Shown: piece after piece, positions 1 through 11,928 of the stretch
Position numbering within the stretch: the first letter of the stretch is position 1
Layout: every line of letters starts with the position of its first letter
DNA from: Typha latifolia
Lineage: Eukaryota; Streptophyta; Magnoliopsida; Poales; Typhaceae
DNA: 64,000 bases
Assembly: GCA_019914945.1 (NCBI GenBank)
Contig: CM034099.1
Coordinates: 21,106,704 to 21,170,703, forward strand
Reading direction: 5' to 3'
The notes under the pieces: generated by a model
Told to the model about the DNA's origin: nothing
Databases searched by the model: none
The model's input: only the letters and a program-made list of their open reading frames with translations
Position numbers and translations under genes: made by a program

Positions 1-3000
1 ACACCAGAGCCAATTGCTGCAGCATCTCTTGGGCAGGTAGTTGATGTCTATCGTGTAAGTTAAAAGCATATGAATTCTAAACTCAGGAGATATAATTATT
101 TAGATTTCTCTTTATTTATAGGTTTACCAGGCCAGGCTTCGCTCTGGTGGGAAAGTTGTTGCTGTTAAAGTGCAAAGACCAGGAGTTAAAGCAGCCATTT
201 CCTTGGATATCTATATCCTAAGGTATATTGCAGGCATTGTGAAGAGAACTGCTAAGTTGAATACAGATCTGCAGGTATGTGACGATTTCATGCTTCTTTT
301 AGAAGTTTGTCATCTTCTAAAGAAGTCATGCTGCTTCAGTTTCTCTTCAGAAGTACTCAACATTTTATTTCCATGGACTTCTTTTTTAGGTCTCTTGTGA
401 TAGTTACTTGAGAATCTTAACTTGCAGGCTGTAATTGATGAGTGGGCATCAAGCCTATTTCGGGTATAACTTTTACCTCTCAATGTTATTTCTAAATGTT
501 TCATTGTTGATCTAGTAGAGTAAAGTTTGGATCTAAAAGGGTTGAAATTTTTGTGACCTGATTTATAGTTGGATGACATATAGATAATTGTTTCTTAAAC
601 TTCTTCGTCTTCCTTCTAGCTTGTGAATCTTCTCATTTCTTTGCTTCTTGCTTACTTCTAGCATATTTTTCTTCATTTAGTTGCTGCAATTCACCTCTTA
701 TTGCATCTGAAAAAATAATTTCTTCTCTTCTTGTTCATTTTTAATTGAAATTTACTTTACTGATTTCCATTCGTAATTTTATAAATGACAAATTAGTTCG
801 ACTCAGAAATTGATTGTATGAGGTCAAATTTTACTATTTTTGCTCCAAAGCATCTTAGCAAAATGAACATCTAACGACTATATATTGCTATTGAAACAAT
901 TATATCATGATATTAAGTCTCCTCCAGCTTCATACTGACAACATAGGGTCTCCTATATAGCGGAACTCAAAGTTGGGATGGCTCCTATATGTACTAATTG
1001 CACAAATTTTACCTATTGTTAAATTTTACCTTTGTCCTCTTGAAACTTGAAGGCTTATTGATTTTAGACTAAGGTTTCAAAACTCGGTATTAGGATCAGG
1101 ATTAGCCGTCCGGAAAACGATATGTATTAATCATATCAACCGGTTGTATCATATTAGACTATTTTTTAATTATCTAAAACTTTAAATATTATTTAAAAAT
1201 ACAGAAAAATTTCTAAAGGTTTAAAAAATGACAAAAATAAAAAATAAAATAAAAATTACTTACACATGAAGATTAAAAACTTAAAACAAAAATACCCTAT
1301 TTCTCTTTTTTTCTGATTTTTTTCTTCTCTATTCCTTTTCTTTCCCCCTCTCTTTCTCTTAACTTTTATATTGCTGAAAAGAATATTTCTATATTTTTCA
1401 TTTTTTTCTCAATTTATTTTCTTTGCCTTCACTTTCCCCTTCTCTCTTCCCTCTCCCTTTTACTGCTGCATCCCTCTTTCTCTCTTTCCCTCTCTCCTCC
1501 TCTTTCTGCCGTAGCAGAAATTCGTTGCTGCAGTTGTTGCCGCAGAAATCTACTGCTACAGCAGGAAGAGAGAGAACGGGAAAGAGAGATGGAGAGAAGA
1601 AAAGAGAAAGAAATATTGAAAAAAAAACTTATCTAAAATCGCTGGTGATCGAGGTCGTCGGATTTTAGTCGAAGAATGTTACTTGAGGTCGAGATCGCCG
1701 GAGGTCTACTCAGTTGCCGATAGTTGATCCGTGGAAGAGGTGATAAAGAAGAGAAAAGAGAGAAAGAAAAAAGAAGAGAGAAATGGCTGAGAGAGTGAGA
1801 GGGACTTAGGTCGGATCCGACCCTCCTAGCCTATTTTGGATTAGGATAAGCCAATACTAACCCAAAACGGCTTGGGTATTGCTGATACCCGATGTGCTGG
1901 TTTTGACTAAGATCTGGATCGACCGAAACTGGAATCCATGCTTTGGACTAGTCAGCAACATGTTTAGTTGGAGCTAGAACGTGGGATAGTGTAAGCAAGA
2001 CCTTTGAAGTTGCCCAAACCTTTGATGCTTCTGTCAAAATATAATAGAAATATTTTCATGCCTCAGCTAGCATGGTGCGACATTTCCGTTTCCGTGTGGT
2101 CCTCTAGCAAAGGACTGTAGCCATTTGATATGTTTTCATGGAGCTAACAGCTGTCTTGATTTTAAACAGGCTTAAAGTTCTGTTAGTGTAGGTTAGACTT
2201 ATATATGTCCTTTGATCATATCATATTACTGTACTCCATGATGATAAGTCAGCTATAAGAGCTTCTGAATTGTTATCTTTACTCATATTTTTCTGTCTCA
2301 TGCTCTTTTATGAGCATTTTGATTTTCTGATGATTTGTGGTCGTCGATCTGTTGTATTCTGTGACTATTCTCAAAGGGCGGTGGTTTCTGCCTCTTATAT
2401 GGTTATTTCATTTGCCTTTCTTTTTCACACGTTTGCAATTTGGTGTTTAGAAACTCTTGGGCATATTCTTAGACCTTCACATTGAATACAGGTAAATCAC
2501 GTTTAATGCAGGAGATGGACTACAGGGCTGAAGCAAGGAATGGGCTCAGGTTCAGGTAGGGCCTCCTCAACTATCTGCTGTCATCTCTTACTAAGCTTTA
2601 CAGGGCTTCCAATGCATAAGTACCTGTGCTATAGTGTTTACTTTAACTCTCACCGTCACTGTCAGTCACAGTGTTGACTCTATAAATGCATGTAATCAAC
2701 TTACAAGTTAGAAATAACAAGTTTGTCCTTCCTTGAATAATGAAATGCATGTAGTGTTTATACTTTATAGTCTTCTTGATTTTCATATTAGTACTGAAAT
2801 TAGCTGGAAACAGATGAATTACATTCTAAAATGTGTGATCCTACTGCTGGGCTTTCCAAGGTGGCATTCAACTTAAACTTTGTGGGAGCTGAGAATTTTA
2901 TCAGAAATATTTGTTTAACAATTTGTTCCCTATGTCATTTAGGGAGTTATACGGGAGCCTAAAAGATGTTCTTGTGCCGGAGATGTATATAGAGCAGACT

Positions 3001-6000
3001 AGTACCCGAGTCCTTATGATGGAATGGGTAGAGGTGCACTATACGACAATTTTTCACTTCATTTTCTTAATAGGGAATCCTTGAAATAGGTTAAACAGAA
3101 TGTAACATTGGTCATCATCCATTCTTGTAACAGGGGAAAAGATTGGCTGAAGTCAGCGATCTTTATTTGGTTGAGGTAGATTTCATATGAACAAAGTGTT
3201 TGTATAAATGTATTACCCTGAAGCTTAAACATTGGAAATTGTCTTTACCTTGCTTACATCATTTACTGTGGCTTGCTGACCTTACAGGTAGGAGTATATT
3301 GCTCACTTTCACAGCTTTTAGATTATGGATTTTATCATGCAGACCCTCATCCTGGGAATCTTCTGCGAACATCTGATGGGAAGCTGGCATACTTAGGTAT
3401 ACATCTGACTGACTATTTTATGTTATAAGTTAAATTTTTCTTGTTTCCTGAGACCTGCATTTGTAGATTTATGTGAAGATCAATATATTAGTTTCACTTT
3501 CTAAGCTAATTGCTGCATGTTTCTTTTCCTATTCCAGATTTTGGAATGATGGGTGAATTTAGGCAAGATCTTCGAGATGGATTTGTTGAAGCTTGCCTTC
3601 ACCTTGTTAACCGTGATTTTGATGCTTTGGCAGAAGACTTCGTCACTCTAGGGTAAGTGGCCGCAAAGTTTAAAGTATGTGTTGGAGTTGGCTGATCGGA
3701 ATATTATCTCATAAAGAACTGCATGTAGGGGTTGCATTTAATTTGTACTATGACCATTGTCATGATTGGGAAGCTGATAATGAGTCATTACATAGAGTTA
3801 TGGATCCACATTTTTGTACTTATACAGTTATTGACTTTTTGGAGCTTTTACATAATTATTATGAAGTGGTAAGCTGTATTAGCCAGTAACCTTTAAAGAA
3901 ATATTTTGAACATTGTGGGTATATATAAGTTTCTAAAAGTAGTTTTATAGATAGGCGTGTTAAGAGATACTATATCATGCCACAGAGTGACCTGGTAGAC
4001 CTAGGCTAACACCTGTACCCGATATGAAGCAAGGATTTTTATCAACTTATTCAGAAAGGAACATGCTTTGATGAATTCTTCTGTGGTTTTATGTAACTGT
4101 ATATTCTTTTTCTCTACTAATGCGCTGAAATTCATTTATTTCTGACAGACTACTTCCTCCAACTGCACAGAAGGATGAAGTTACAAAAGCATTGACAGGT
4201 TCTGCCTCTTTGCTTCATTCACTAATTGGATTATTGACAAATAAAAAGTTGGAAATATCAATAAGAAAGTTCACTCTAGACCTATTTTATACAGGTTCAA
4301 CTTGTTCTTATCACACACACATACAAATAAAAGCTTAATTACAAATATTTGGTTTCAGATGTCTTTCAAAATGCTGTCAACAGAGGAGTTAGAAATATAA
4401 GGTTTGCAGATCTCTCTGGGAATCTTGGACAGACCATGTAAGCTTTTTTTTTTCTTCTTGAAATTTGATTATGTGATCTTATATTAATTTCAGTGCTTAA
4501 GATAGTTTTCACCTGTCTTTCAGATCACCTAAAAAGGTTGTAGCTATTTAACTGAGGGTTCAGAAATATACCTAATCATGCCAAGAACTAAGAAAGTGTA
4601 GTCTGCAGAATTCTTTTTGCCGGATTACTTACATGTTAGTATGTAAATTGCAGTTTTACCTTTTCCCTCCAGCTGTCCCTGAAAACCTATGTGGGTTCTT
4701 ATACATTAAAATTTGACAATCGGCTCGTTGGTGCTGGTGATCTTTGTTTAAACTTTAAACTGTTTATAATGGTCAAGGAAAACAAAACAAACCCAAAAGA
4801 TTGCTATATTTCATAAAATGCCAGAAAGATTATGCAAGTCTATTGAGAAAGCTGGCCCAGGAGATTGAAGACCTTTTGTGTGGTGCATACCAGCTCATGC
4901 AGAAATTTCATGTTTCATTCAACTCCCTCCCATTCATTTCTCAAGTGAGGAAGCCTGCACAGATAATAACCTTTTTTGGATTTTTTGTGCTAACATAATA
5001 AGGACCGTCTGACTTGGAATATCTACCTAAATTTTTTTTAATTGCATAGATCCTATTGTATTTCATGCAGATTTCAGTTCTCAAGTGAGGAAGCCTGCAC
5101 AGATAATAACCTGGTTTGGAATTTTCTGTGCTAACATAAGGACCGACTGACTTGGAATATCTACCTAAAACATGTTATGTAAATGCATAGATCCTATTGT
5201 ATTTCATGTCGATTTGTATCTTCCAAATGACATCTAAGTTAGGAATTCATTAATTCTTCTATTTCTGTGATAAATGTACCGTTGATGGCTGTTGAAGTCT
5301 CTCCGGTTCATCTTTTACTCTTCTGCAGTCATTTCATGCTGTAGTTGGACTTCAGAGATTGGAAGTATATATTAGTAGACCTAGAATGTTATTCATTACT
5401 CAAGGACCATATGTAAAATAATTCCTTATAGTTTACCTATTTGTCTCTTCCTGAAAAGGAAATCAACAAGAGTTATCTATTTCTTCTTAAGTCTTGTAAA
5501 GAATATTTGGTATCTGCTTTAACTACTTGTGCAGCTTTTTTCTGTTTGTTTATTTTACTTTCACATTCTATTTTGGTGTTTAGGTACAAATTTAAATTTC
5601 AGATACCATCATACTTCTCTCTCGTCATTCGGAGGTAATAGTTTTTGTTTATTCTGTGTGAGAAGGGGCAGTCTCTTTCCTTAGAATTTTTATTAAACAA
5701 GGGAGATCTTATGGCACTGTTAATTAAGAGAGTCCAATTTCATGTTATTGTGTTATGCACTGTATGTGCACTGAACTTATATTTGAAATTTGCAGCCTTG
5801 CTGTTCTTGAGGGCATTGCGATCAGTTTTGATCCAAATTACAAAGTCTTAAGTAGTTCATACCCATGGATTGCAAGAAAAGTTCTCACTGATAGCTCACC
5901 CAAACTTCGATCTACTTTGCAGACTCTCCTTTACAAGGTTAGTTTTTGATACTCTATTTTGTCAGGTCATTTGGTTAGTTTGACGAGTTATAATGCGGTC

Positions 6001-9000
6001 ATAATTGTTTTCAGTGGTGCTAGAACTTCTCATGCCATGTTCTTTCTAGTTCTGCATGAGCTTTTCTAATTTAAAGCAAGTCCTTTTGAATTAACACTAT
6101 TTATGTTATCCCAGGAAGGTGTTTTCCAGATTGACCGTCTAGAATCTTTATTAACTGAGGTAATTTTTTATTTTTTCTTTAACCTCTTTATATACTATAC
6201 ATTTGCATTCATGGGTTTACATATTGACAGGACAGCTTGTACAGACAAAACTAATTTGTCTAGTGAAGTATTTTTTCTCAAGTTGAATTTTGACGTGCAC
6301 CAGCTTAGTAATAGAAAAAGCTTATCTTTGATAGCGGTCATAGGGAGGGTGAAGAAAGGATCTGATCGTAGATAGAGACTGAAACCTTTCTTTTTATTCA
6401 AAAAAAGTGCAAACCTCAGGTCGAATGAGTACGAAAGGGAGATCAATCAAATCAATAAGCCCCCCGGATCAATTAATTATTTCAAAATGTTTCACCATCT
6501 AGCTACAATACAGGAAACTAGACTTCCTAATTATTTTGCACTACCTAGACTAAAATAAGTTTCTCCGATCTGATTCCTCCAACTGCGAACTCCGCATGAT
6601 ACACTTTTTATTTATTGGGAGAACCCAAGTAATCTCTTGCGGATTCATATGAAAGGAAGGGCGGGAAGGAATCAAACGCAAGGCGCCAAAAAAGCTATCA
6701 ATTCGGAAACTCTTTTTTTTTTTCTTTCTAGAATCTTATTTTTGCAGACAGAATTTAAAGAGATATACTGTCTGGTCAAGGAGATGTACTGTCCGATAGG
6801 TGTCAGATATTAGGATAAAGAAGTAGAAATAAGTATCTAATTAACATCAAGAACTAGTGCAAATACATGAAGAGAAAACTAAGTAGAAGTTTTGTTAAGG
6901 TCATACAGTGTAACAAATTGATGCTGTTCTCTTCATTGATTTTGAATATCCAGCCAATTTATGCATGCTACTCCATCAGTCACGATAATTATTTGATTAG
7001 ACCAGTTCCAGAAACTTTTGTGTATCATACAGTTGAATCTACCAGAATTATCTTTATCACATGGTATTTAATTGAAAATTGGAACTTCTAAATATATCAC
7101 TGAAGCACCTTTACAAAATTTTGGCTTAACTTTATTGGCAGTCCCTTCGTGCAAGAACTGAGCAGTCACTGGCTGTGAAGGAAGTAGAAGATAGCGATCC
7201 CAGAATTGCAATCAAGCAAGTACTCTCATTCACATTGACGGAAAAGGTAGAAATTGTTTCAGCATTTATTTGTTTTCTTATTTAATTCTGATAAGGCAAT
7301 CAGTGAAGGTGGAAATCAATGGTTGAAATTTGTTTTTGTAGGGTGCTTTTGTGAGGGAAATACTTCTGCAAGAGGTTGCTAAGGTATATTATTTTGTTTT
7401 ACATTTTCTGGTTTTTGCTATAGTCCTGAATAATTAATTGAGATCATGGATGTTAAAGCAATGAGCTACATTGTTAGGAACCTTTCAGCCACTTGTTCTG
7501 AACTTCTGAAGAATCAAAAGTGCAACTTGAATTATCATTTTTGATTTCTGGCCTGCTGAGTAGTCATTTCGTAGAGATTAGTTTATTGACTATACAGTCG
7601 ATCACCACTAATAGAATTGTTGTACTTGGCATTCGAGATTCTAAAAGTAATCATCTTCAACCTTGCACTAATTGTTCAGTAATGAAGCTGGAAGGGGCTT
7701 TTACATATGTCATTAAGTGTTTCAAGTAGGGAAGTGTGCTCTTAGTGCATACCTTGTTAGCTGCATTCCCTTGAATTATAAAGTAATATTCTTTGTCTTA
7801 ACCACAGAAAGATGCCTTATTAGAAATTTATGTTTGGAAAATGACTTGCTTCGCTTGACATTGCCAGCAAATGATGATCTCACTATAAAGGGTTGAATAA
7901 GAACTTGTTATATGCGGCAGCTTGGCCGGTTGCAGAAAGCACTAACTGAGGAGGAATATGAGTAAAAACGTTTTAAATGATTTATAAATTATAATGTCCG
8001 AACCAAGAGCACCTAACGCACTAATAAGGGTTAGTGTTAAAGTTCTACTGGAAGGTGATAAAAGTGGGAGAGGAAAAAATATTTAATATAACGAGACATA
8101 ACATTATTACTCTTACATTGACGGAGGATGTTACTGAAGATAGAGGTAGTGTCTGAAAAAAATCCATATAGCCAACACTGATATAAGGATATAGGGCTCT
8201 GTTGTTAGTTCCCTTTGCTTCAAAGAATTATATCCAACGAATACCATTGGAACACTTCTGATGTTGCTTTAAGTGATTATCCTTGTTATTTTCTTATTAA
8301 GAGAGAATTCTTCTGTAAGTAAACATAAATTATGAAATAATTAGCTATTATTTAAATGTTACGGTCAGAATTGTATAGAAACAAGGTAAACAGTTAACAT
8401 TAAAGCCTTGATTTTGCTATTATGATGAAAATTTCTCTAGAATATGAGAAGCAGCTTTTGACCTTAAGAGAAACTTTCTAACAAATTCTTATATTCCAAA
8501 TTTATGTTATTATGCATGCATTATTTTCCTGAAGTAAGTTTGTTGAAATCCAGATTGTGTTGTTTCCTTGTCTTGGATCTTCTCTAATGCTTTCTAGTTG
8601 GATCCGTTGTTCTTCCATACCTGACTATGCAGATAACAGTTATACACTTATTATTATGTTCTCTATACAGGGGATTGATTCACTTGGATTAGGTGCAATG
8701 GATGCTATAACTTCTGCTGCTGCTTCTAGATTGCCTCTATTCATTTCATATTCGTCATCCTCGATGAGTCGTGAGGACATCACTAACTTGAGAACTTTGC
8801 GTCGCCTTGTCTTACTTTTGTCAAGCCTTCAGAAAAATGAGAATCCAAATGAAGTAAGAGAATCATTTTACCGTAGCATCGTCTTTGATAGATACTGTAT
8901 TCATATCCTTAGAAGAAATGCATCAAACCTTTTTTCTTGATAACTGAGTATTTCTCAGAACTTCTGGTTCTGGTATGTAAAGTAGGTTGAGAGCTCAGTA

Positions 9001-10830
9001 ACTTATGAGGAGAACCAAGGCTTTGTCAGACTGTTAAATTTGAGGACACTTCTTTATGCAGAAGTCATAAAGAGCATCAATATTTAGGAAGGAATAGGTT
9101 GTATAATTTACATGATTGGCCAAGAAACAGTGCTCGAGTGAGAATTTTCCCATGTATCAGTGCGACATATCATTAAGATGGTTTGGTTCTTGAGGTTTAG
9201 GACTCAACTCTACAGTCCCATGAGACTGATACTTTTCTAAAGACCTCATGACTCACATGTATAGAACTATAGATTGCCCAATATGCTATGATGTACACTT
9301 GCACAAAAACAAGAGAGAGAGGAATGCATACTATGTTCTGATATGACATCATGATTTCACTCTGGAACCTCTTTATCTAGTATAGCTCAAATTGAGCCAT
9401 TTAGACATTGGCTGGACAGGCTGAATTTATATTTCACGACATAGTAAAACTATATCAGTATATATCTAATCCTATTCCTACTATATCATTTTGGTATAAT
9501 AATATTTAGCTCCCCTGAATTATCACCATGTTTTACACACCTTGGACCTTTTTTGATAAAAATCTATATATATTCCTTAAACTAAGAGAAAGGAATATGT
9601 TCAAGGCAACTATGTCGTAAAACTTTTTTTAGTTCAAGAGAATTAGGTGGTAAAAAAAAAAAGTTCAGAATATGTATGTGGAGAACCATAATAGTTCAGA
9701 GGAGCTAAATGTAATTGACTCTATATATTTTTTTTTGTGTGGTAGTTTCAAATGTTTGTGCATTTTTATCTTTTGATGTGGTATTGGTTCGTCTTTCAGG
9801 AAGTAAAATTTGCTAATGGAGAAGACAACAAAAATGATATTTCTCTTGTTCTTTATGAGATGACATCTCTGCAGGAATTTCTACCTGTTCTTTCTGTCAT
9901 TCCTGAGGTAAGAGGGAAACATCTTTACATCCATGTATGTGCTTAACCCACTTGCAATCTATATTCTTTTAGCTATTATTTTCCAATATTCTGAGTGATG
10001 TTTTCTTTCGCTGAATATACGTTCAGATATCATTTTCAGACTTAGAAATGGGCATTTGAGTGATAGGTTCCCATCATTATGGAGGAGGTTGTATCAATGA
10101 CATGAGCCCACAACCTCTAGGAGTTTCAGAGCTTTTTAACCTTCTCTTAATTCTGTATTCTTAGCTTGCTGGTGTCCCTTACTGTCAACAGATCAACCAA
10201 ATTATTTTGCATCTGGCTTTTATCATTTGGAATTATGCCAAATTTATCAGATTTGGATTCCAATATCCAGTTAATGTCTTGCTCCACTTGTCTCCTTTGT
10301 CATCTTGCAGTTGTTCTTAGTGGTTTTATCTCCAATTATTTAGTATTAATAGTATTAAGCATTGTGGTCATAATTCGTTTTCTAAATGACTGTTGAAGAA
10401 GTCTTCATTGCTAGCAGAAACATGTCCTATTTGTTACATACTTCTAACTTTCCTATTGAATCTAAGTCATATAACTTTCACATTTACCCGGTGAAATCAC
10501 TGGGCCCATCCAACATTATTTGCAAAGTCTGTTACCTCCAGGGATGTGCATCACTCCGTTCTATACTCTTTATTACATCTATCTCCATTTTTCTATCGAC
10601 TGTATTTCAAAGCATGTCGTGAACTATCATATTAGCTGATTCATTTAGATCCCTCAGTGTCAACTATGTCATACTTGCCATTTTTATATGAGATGATGAT
10701 TTGTTTATCATCTTTCCTCCTGCAGCTTCCGTATGAGTCGCAACAGCAATTGCTTCGTCTGCCAGTGGATCTAGCTGGCAGGCTTTTGTCTCGTGCTGTT
10801 GCAAGAACTGTTAGAAGGATCTTTACGTAA
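1..10830 (+). CDS. ABC1/aarF-domain (ABC1K) atypical protein kinase, probably plastid; 5' end missing
   Basis: Eighteen exons join in frame: 1-36, 122-274, 428-463, 2512-2555, 2943-3033, 3134-3175, 3288-3396, 3538-3652, 4149-4198, 4359-4437, 5584-5634, 5796-5937, 6115-6159, 7142-7246, 7342-7383, 8671-8853, 9800-9907 and 10726-10830 (TAA). They encode the last 511 residues. Seen: the Ala-rich loop AAASLGQ, the VAVK lysine at fragment residue 28, the family-typical [10 protein letters not shown] segment, the catalytic loop HADPHPGN (151-158) and DFG (171-173). The kinase core therefore looks intact from the Ala-rich loop on. Known of the family: ABC1K/ADCK proteins are UbiB-like; plant plastid members associate with plastoglobules and affect prenylquinone metabolism. 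The C-terminal region after the kinase core resembles ABC1K3/ABC1K5-type plastid members from memory, but I cannot separate paralogues. The transit peptide and the upstream KxGQ region lie outside the window. Introns hold several repeats, listed separately. Confidence 0.9.
1066..1965. repeat. Dispersed repeat, copy A, in an ABC1K intron
   Basis: This segment of the 2-kb intron (464-2511) shares a clear, diverged stretch with 61596-62108. Both begin near GGTTCAAAA or GGTTTCAAAA, continue with a shared ACGATATGTAT word, then TAAATATTATTTAAAAAT, and then a long pyrimidine- or purine-rich core full of GAGA tracts. Both end in GGATC-rich sequence. The outer ends are weakly inverted. No coding capacity is seen. 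I infer a non-autonomous transposable element with approximate boundaries; its family is not recognised. Confidence 0.55.
4940..5215. repeat. Diverged tandem duplication, period about 140 bp
   Basis: The stretch beginning TCAAGTGAGGAAGCCTGCAC at 4941 recurs at 5081 and continues through AGATAATAACC, CTAACATAA, CTTGGAATATCTACCTAAA and GCATAGATCCTATTG. It lies in the ABC1K intron 4438-5583, has no coding role, and the copies differ by small indels and substitutions. Confidence 0.85.
6360..6720. other. Compositionally distinct block in an ABC1K intron, possible organelle-derived insertion
   Basis: Inside intron 6160-7141, this block contains less AT-biased, non-repetitive sequence (for example GGCGGGAAGGAATC- and CAAGGCGCC-like words, and a CCCCCCGG run) unlike the surrounding intron. 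Its look suggests organellar intron or spacer DNA that moved to the nucleus, but I cannot match it to a specific plastid or mitochondrial locus. It may simply be an unusual intron region. Confidence 0.25.
9504..9710. mobile_element. Short MITE-like element with inverted ends
   Basis: The left end ATTTAGCTCCCCTGAATTAT (9504) and the reverse complement of the right end, ATTTAGCTCCTCTGAACTAT (ending 9710), match at 17 of 20 positions. The interior is AT-rich and non-coding. It sits in the ABC1K intron 8854-9799. I could not fix a target-site duplication, so the superfamily is undetermined. Confidence 0.5.
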
Positions 10831-11928
10831 GGTTGGGCAAGCCGTTAATCATCAAATTGCCCCATTAATGTTGGTCGAGGCTGCTTTGCTACTCCGCAAC
10901 GCATTTAGTGGCGACGCAGCAGGCTTGCTTGTCTGCAATATTTTGTTGATAATCTAATTTGGATCAATGCAGTTACCGAGTTGGATGAAAGGTCCATCTT
11001 TTCTTCTTATTCTTCTTCTTCATAATCGTCTATACGTAATTATTTATTATGTCCAATAACTAGATTGGACTCCCCTAATATATAAATAAATAAATAAAAG
11101 TTTGGATTCCCCATATTACCTTACAATTGGTATCGTTGATAAGACTGCAGCGTCGTTGCTGTTAGCTCACAGTACGAAAGAGAAGTTTGCTGAGAAATGT
11201 TTAACTCAGTTGTTCAACCAACTTAGCTTCTATCCCTTTCAAAGTTGTCTATTCTCGCCAAGAAAATGGCACTGCACCTTCTAATGGTGGATAAGTTTAC
11301 ACCGTGAGAAAATGACACTACATATCTGGATTACATTACGCCTGAAGCCAAACCTTAATTATTCTATAAACTAGTAATATTCTGTAGGTAAATTTGGTGT
11401 TTTGTCTTTTAAGTGGTATTTTTGTATACCTACGTGATTTCTAAGAGATAACAATTCAAAGATTGCGATAATAAAATTTTGTCACCAACAGGCGATGATT
11501 GCATGTCAAACACTGGTTCTACGTCTATATTCAGAAATCTGCGTCGGCCCTGTTATTCTGTGGACATTGCTTATATCACTGACCTAGTGGTTTTACTTCG
11601 ATTTTATTCAGTAAAAAAAAATTATTTATAGCAATTCCATGGTGGCGTAATCATTTACCAGATAAACCTACGATGGATGCACAATTGCTGCTACAACTAT
11701 TAAGGGGAAAAAAAGAATCTGCCACACTATTAACACTCAATATAATCAACCAGCCTGGGAGGAAAACTGAAAAAAACCTCGCATCAGGATGAACAAGAGA
11801 TGCCTTCTGATGTGAAGCTTCTACCATGTTTTCGCTTATCATTTACTAAGCTAGTTTCAACAAGCTGTCATTTGGAATGAACAAATAGATACAACATGCA
11901 TTATAGGAGCCAGAGATCCTCGTAGGCT
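10831..11928. other. Intergenic spacer between two convergent genes
   Basis: This holds the 3' flank of the ABC1 kinase gene (+) and of the shikimate kinase gene (-). It is AT-rich with a short TAAA-type run near 11085-11100. No RNA gene, conserved exon or mobile element was seen. Polyadenylation signals are not distinctive. Confidence 0.6.

Noticed and set aside
1423..1668. Pyrimidine-rich plus-strand frame (Ser/Pro/Phe-rich)
   Set aside because: It lies in a low-complexity CT/GA stretch of a dispersed repeat inside an intron; no protein family.
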